Shown: piece by piece, positions 31,706 to 34,736 of the stretch
Position numbering within the stretch: the first letter of the stretch is position 1
Layout: each line of letters begins with the position of its first letter
Source: Corticimicrobacter sp040137905
GTDB taxonomy: Bacteria; Pseudomonadota; Gammaproteobacteria; Burkholderiales; Burkholderiaceae_B
Reading direction: 5' to 3'
Assembly (NCBI RefSeq): GCF_040137905.1
Contig: NZ_JBEFDG010000051.1
Coordinates: 1-34,736, forward strand
DNA length: 34,736 bases
Position numbers and translations under genes: made by a program
The notes under the pieces: model-generated
Databases searched by the model: none
Told to the model about the DNA's origin: nothing
What the model saw: the letters and a program-made list of their open reading frames with translations, nothing else

Positions 31706-32346
31706 GCATGCAAGACGACGGCCCGCTGGAGTGCCTGCCGCGGGCGCGTCAACTGGGGGTGACAGGCTGCGAGGCCTGCGGTCTGGTCAGCGAAGCGACG
31801 TCAGATCCCCACGTACGCTGTCCGCGCTGCGGCGCGGCATTGCACAGCCGTCGGCCCAACAGCATCATGCGGGCCTGGGCTTTTCTGATCGCCGGCATGA
31901 TCTGTTACATTCCAGCCAATGTGCTGCCCGTGATGTATACCAGTCTGCTGGGTAATCATCTGGACAGCACCATCATGCATGGTGTGGTCGAATTCTGGAG
32001 CAGCGGCTCGTACGGCATTGCCCTGGTGATTTTCACGGCCAGCGTGGCCGTGCCCTGCACCAAGTTCCTGGTCATGGCATTGTTGTTGGTGACCACCCAG
32101 CGGCGCAGCCGCTGGGCCATGCGGGAAAGGGCCCGGCTGTATCGCCTGGTCGAGCTGGTCGGCTACTGGTCCATGCTTGATGTGCTGGTGGTGGCTGTGA
32201 TTGCGGCGCTGGTCAAATTCCAGGCGCTCAGTGACATCGAGCCGCGCATCGGCATACTGTTTTTCGGTGCCGTGGTGATTCTCACCATGTTGTCCGCCAT
32301 GAGTTTCGATCCACGCCTGATCTGGGATGTCGAGGAAAATGACTGA
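31702..32346 (+). CDS. pqiA: PqiA-domain inner-membrane protein, second half
   Basis: A 214-residue protein repeating the layout of its upstream neighbour: a zinc ribbon (CEACGLVSE and CPRCGAALHSRRPNS) followed by four membrane segments, with AGMICYIPANVLPVMYT in the first and ELVGYWSMLDVLVVAVIAALVKFQ later, the conserved PqiA blocks. The ATG at 31702 overlaps the previous stop (ATGA), and the end overlaps pqiB by 8 bases, so the two halves are made together. They probably form the equivalent of one fused PqiA. Confidence 0.92.
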   Translation: MSMQDDGPLECLPRARQLGVTGCEACGLVSEATSDPHVRCPRCGAALHSRRPNSIMRAWAFLIAGMICYIPANVLPVMYTSLLGNHLDSTIMHGVVEFWSSGSYGIALVIFTASVAVPCTKFLVMALLLVTTQRRSRWAMRERARLYRLVELVGYWSMLDVLVVAVIAALVKFQALSDIEPRIGILFFGAVVILTMLSAMSFDPRLIWDVEEND

Positions 32347-33997
32347 TTCGCAAGAACGCCTGCCCACGCCTGCGGAGCCGACGATCACGCGCCGCCCTAC
32401 CCGCCGAGTGTCGCTGGTGTGGCTGGTGCCCGTGGTGGCCGCCCTGATCGGCCTGTCGATGCTGGTCAATACCTGGCTCTCGAAAGGGCCGGTGATCACG
32501 ATTTCCTTTGCCACGGCGACCGGGCTCGAAGCCGGCAAGACGCCAGTCAAATACAAGGATGTCACGGTCGGGGGCGTGTCTGCCATTGAGTTGAGCGATG
32601 ACGGCAAGGAGGTGCTGGTCACTGTCAACATGATCAAGACCGGTCTCAAGCTGACACGCGAAGACACGCGCTTCTGGGTCGTGAGGCCCCGTATCGGCAT
32701 GAGCGGGGTATCGGGAATCGATACGCTGCTCTCGGGGGCGTATATCGCCGTGGATCTGGGCCAGAGCGAAGAAACCGCCCGCAAGTTCGTCGGGCTGGAA
32801 AACCCGCCCACTGTCATTACGGGCACGCCTGGGCGCTCGTTCATCCTGCATGCCCAGGATCTGGGCTCGCTGGATATCGGCTCGCCGGTCTACTACCGCC
32901 GTATCCCGGTCGGCCGTGTCGCTGCCTACAGTCTCGATGAAAGCGGCCGGCGCGTGAATGTCCAGATTTTCGTCGATGCTCCCTACGACAAGTATGTCCG
33001 CACCGATACCCGGTTCTGGAATGCCAGCGGTGTCGACCTGACCCTGGGTGCCAACGGACTGAACCTGCAGACCGAGTCCCTGGCCTCGATCCTGGCGGGC
33101 GGTATCGCGTTCCATCAGCCTACCCTGGGCAATGGCGAACAGGCGCAAGAGCACAGCGTGTTTGCGTTGTCCCCTGATGAGGCGACGGCACTGGCACCGC
33201 CCGATGGACCCGGGCAGTATCTTGAGTTGCGCTTCCAGCAATCCCTGCGTGGCTTGGCCATCGGTGCGCCGGTACTGTTCTCCGGTGTCAATCTGGGCAA
33301 GGTGATGTCGCTGAGCCTGGACTACGATGAAACGACCAAGCGTTTCCCGACCGTGGTCGGCGTGATGGTCTATCCGCAGCGGCTCGGGCCGGTCCTCAAC
33401 AAGCTGACCCGCCTGGAAGGCGATACCGATGCGCAGATGGCCGACTTCCTGGCGACGCTGGTGGCGCATGGCCTGCGGGCACAGGCCAATACCGGCAATC
33501 TGCTGACGGGGCAGCTCTACATCTCGCTCAATTTCGTGCCCGACGCGGTTCCTGTGGCGTTCAACCCGGATGCCGATCCGCTGGTGCTGCCGACGATAGA
33601 CAGCGGCTTTGGTCATCTGGAAGAACAGATCAGCAGCATCGTGGCCAAGATCGATCGCATTCCTTTCGTGGATATCGGCCGTAACCTGAATGCGTCGCTG
33701 GCCAATCTCGACCGCACGTTGGCGCAGATCAATGGTCAAGTGCTGCCGGATGTGGCCGGCACGCTTGAGCAAGCCCAGCGCACGCTCAGGTCGACGGGCA
33801 GCATGTTGTCCGAGGATGCGCCCCTGCAGCAGAACCTCAACGAAACCCTGCTGGGTATCCAGCGGGCCACCCGCTCTCTACAGACACTGACCGATGTGCT
33901 GGGCCGCAGTCCGGATGCGCTGCTGCGCGGCCTGCCTGCGCAGCAGCCGCCAATGTCCGGCAGCGGGCGCGACCATTCCCGGGAGATGCTTCCATGA
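32339..33997 (+). CDS. pqiB: PqiB, membrane-spanning MCE-domain protein
   Basis: A 552-residue protein (E. coli PqiB 546) with one N-terminal membrane helix (about residues 24-44, VSLVWLVPVVAALIGLSMLV) and three MCE domains. The MCE pattern is seen in the first, TGLEAGKTPVKYKDVTVGGV. Repeats start near DLGSLDIGSPVYYRRIPVGRV and near RGLAIGAPVLFSGVNLGKV. The C-terminal part, with VAGTLEQAQRTLRS, is the predicted helical needle. In E. coli MCE rings stack into a tube across the periplasm for lipids. The ATG at 32339 follows GAGG closely; ATG 32327 is an in-frame alternative. The stop overlaps pqiC by ATGA. Confidence 0.95.
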   Translation: MTDSQERLPTPAEPTITRRPTRRVSLVWLVPVVAALIGLSMLVNTWLSKGPVITISFATATGLEAGKTPVKYKDVTVGGVSAIELSDDGKEVLVTVNMIKTGLKLTREDTRFWVVRPRIGMSGVSGIDTLLSGAYIAVDLGQSEETARKFVGLENPPTVITGTPGRSFILHAQDLGSLDIGSPVYYRRIPVGRVAAYSLDESGRRVNVQIFVDAPYDKYVRTDTRFWNASGVDLTLGANGLNLQTESLASILAGGIAFHQPTLGNGEQAQEHSVFALSPDEATALAPPDGPGQYLELRFQQSLRGLAIGAPVLFSGVNLGKVMSLSLDYDETTKRFPTVVGVMVYPQRLGPVLNKLTRLEGDTDAQMADFLATLVAHGLRAQANTGNLLTGQLYISLNFVPDAVPVAFNPDADPLVLPTIDSGFGHLEEQISSIVAKIDRIPFVDIGRNLNASLANLDRTLAQINGQVLPDVAGTLEQAQRTLRSTGSMLSEDAPLQQNLNETLLGIQRATRSLQTLTDVLGRSPDALLRGLPAQQPPMSGSGRDHSREMLP

Positions 33998-34620
33998 TCC
34001 GATCCTTTCGCCTGGCCGGTTGGCTGGCTGCCGCTGCCGTCATGGCCGGCTGCAGCTCTGCGCCCGTGCATTACTACACGCTGTTGCCACCCGAAAGCCC
34101 TGCGCCTGCAGGGCAGGCAGCGGTGCCTTTCCTGATCGAGGTGCTGCCCGTGGGCGTGCCGGCGCAACTGGACCAGCAATCCATGGTGGTGCGCCAGGGT
34201 GACAGCGGTGTGGCCGTGCTCGATACCGAGCGCTGGAGTGGGCCGCTGAGCGATGAGATGCGCACTGCGCTGTCGAGCGGCCTGTCGCAGCGCCTGGGGG
34301 TGCCGGACATTGCCGGCCTGGCCCGTCCGGGCGGGCAGCCGCTGTTGCGGATCAAGGTGCAGGTCCGGCGTCTGGATGCCTGGCCGGGCCGCGAGGCACA
34401 GATGGAAGCCGGCTGGAGCATGGGCCAGGCTGATGACCAGGCCGGTTCCCGGCTGGTGTGCCAGGGACGTTTCCGGGTGGCCGCTCCCGGCAGCTATGCG
34501 GAACTGGTGCAGGCACAGCAACGCCTGGTTGCCGACCTGGCCGATAGGATTGCGCAGGATGCCCGCCTCTGGATGGCATCGCGTACCGGTTGCGGGCCGG
34601 CGTTGCCGGCCGTGAACTGA
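33994..34620 (+). CDS. pqiC: PqiC-type outer-membrane lipoprotein
   Basis: A 208-residue lipoprotein of the PqiC/ABC-transport auxiliary family. The signal peptide ends in the lipobox MAGC (Cys20). The mature domain begins VHYYTLLPPE, the family's hallmark, and continues IEVLPVGVPAQLDQQSMVVR and WSGPLSDEM. PqiC is the outer-membrane partner that completes the PqiB bridge. Its start overlaps the pqiB stop (ATGA). It ends the pqi operon; the next frame, beyond 34620, is on the other strand. Confidence 0.93.
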   Translation: MIRSFRLAGWLAAAAVMAGCSSAPVHYYTLLPPESPAPAGQAAVPFLIEVLPVGVPAQLDQQSMVVRQGDSGVAVLDTERWSGPLSDEMRTALSSGLSQRLGVPDIAGLARPGGQPLLRIKVQVRRLDAWPGREAQMEAGWSMGQADDQAGSRLVCQGRFRVAAPGSYAELVQAQQRLVADLADRIAQDARLWMASRTGCGPALPAVN

Positions 34621-34624
34621 GCGC

Positions 34625-34736
34625 TCAGGCGCTGGGGTCGCTGTCGGTATTGTCCAGCGTCGGGATCTGGCGCGAGGTATCCAGATGCGCCCGCACGCTG
34701 CTGGCCAGTTCGGCGGCTGTCGGCGTGGCCGGTTCG
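34625..34736 (-). CDS. C-terminal end of an unknown gene, cut by the window edge
   Basis: A minus-strand frame enters from the right edge and ends at TGA (34627-34625). The last residues read AELASSVRAHLDTSRQ, then IPTLDNTDSDPSA. Codon use looks like real coding sequence, with GC-rich third positions. Too little is present to name it. It is convergent with pqiC, the stops being about 5 bases apart. Confidence 0.5.
   Translation of the reverse strand, partial: EPATPTAAELASSVRAHLDTSRQIPTLDNTDSDPSA

Noticed and set aside
1..34736. CRISPR arrays, insertion sequences and toxin-antitoxin pairs
   Set aside because: No regularly spaced direct repeats, transposase motifs or recognisable toxin-antitoxin pairs were found. 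The unknown small genes cannot be assigned to such systems on present evidence.

Overview
The window is a GC-rich, gene-dense stretch of a bacterial chromosome. Gene content and order suggest a betaproteobacterium of the order Burkholderiales, most likely an Alcaligenaceae relative (Bordetella/Achromobacter/Kerstersia-like). The main clues are ffh divergent from a ccsA-like gene followed by a PP0621-type zinc-ribbon protein and ampD, a FepA/BfeA-type receptor behind an AraC regulator, glcC-glcDEF, and a pqiA-pqiA-pqiB-pqiC run. This placement is inference from content. No phage, insertion sequence, CRISPR array or recombinase was seen, and no gap between genes exceeds about 190 bases.

Layout. 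145-2907 (minus): ccsA-like, PP0621-like, ampD and a LysR regulator, tightly spaced. 2937-7835 (plus): ffh, an AraC regulator and a FepA-type TonB receptor, closed by a clear terminator. 7965-9418 (minus): thiS, trmB and kbp; thiG is not between thiS and trmB. 9505-13089 (plus): three overlapping redox genes, namely a [2Fe-2S]/2x[4Fe-4S] protein, a FrdA/NadB-family flavoprotein and a NuoF-like NADH/FMN subunit. They are followed by a membrane alpha/beta-hydrolase that overlaps a convergent DUF1266 gene. 16367-16440: tRNA-Gly(CCC), preceded by two perfect hairpins. 16857-18740 (minus): alkB, ogt and an unknown gene, divergent from a DUF333 lipoprotein, with a LexA-type box between. 19221-23679 (plus): flavin reductase-like protein, metallophosphoesterase, succinate-semialdehyde dehydrogenase-type enzyme and a zinc alcohol dehydrogenase with a leader hairpin. 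23729-28573: glcDEF (minus) divergent from glcC (plus), with a GntR-type operator centred on the glcC start codon. 28548-31015: an unknown small gene and a LysR regulator divergent from a D-tartrate dehydratase. 31076-34620: pqiA (two separate halves), pqiB and pqiC.

How the genes work together. Several loci deal with small oxygenated acids and aldehydes: glycolate oxidation to glyoxylate by GlcDEF, D-tartrate dehydration to oxaloacetate, and semialdehyde and alcohol oxidation. alkB-ogt is a direct-reversal alkylation repair operon that appears tied to the SOS response. PqiABC is a lipid-transport bridge across the envelope. The three-gene redox cluster is the best candidate for something little described. 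It looks like a soluble NADH-linked oxidoreductase that couples a NuoF-type NADH module, through an iron-sulfur subunit, to a fumarate reductase-like flavoprotein lacking the covalent-flavin histidine. All assignments come from reading motifs; no database search was run.
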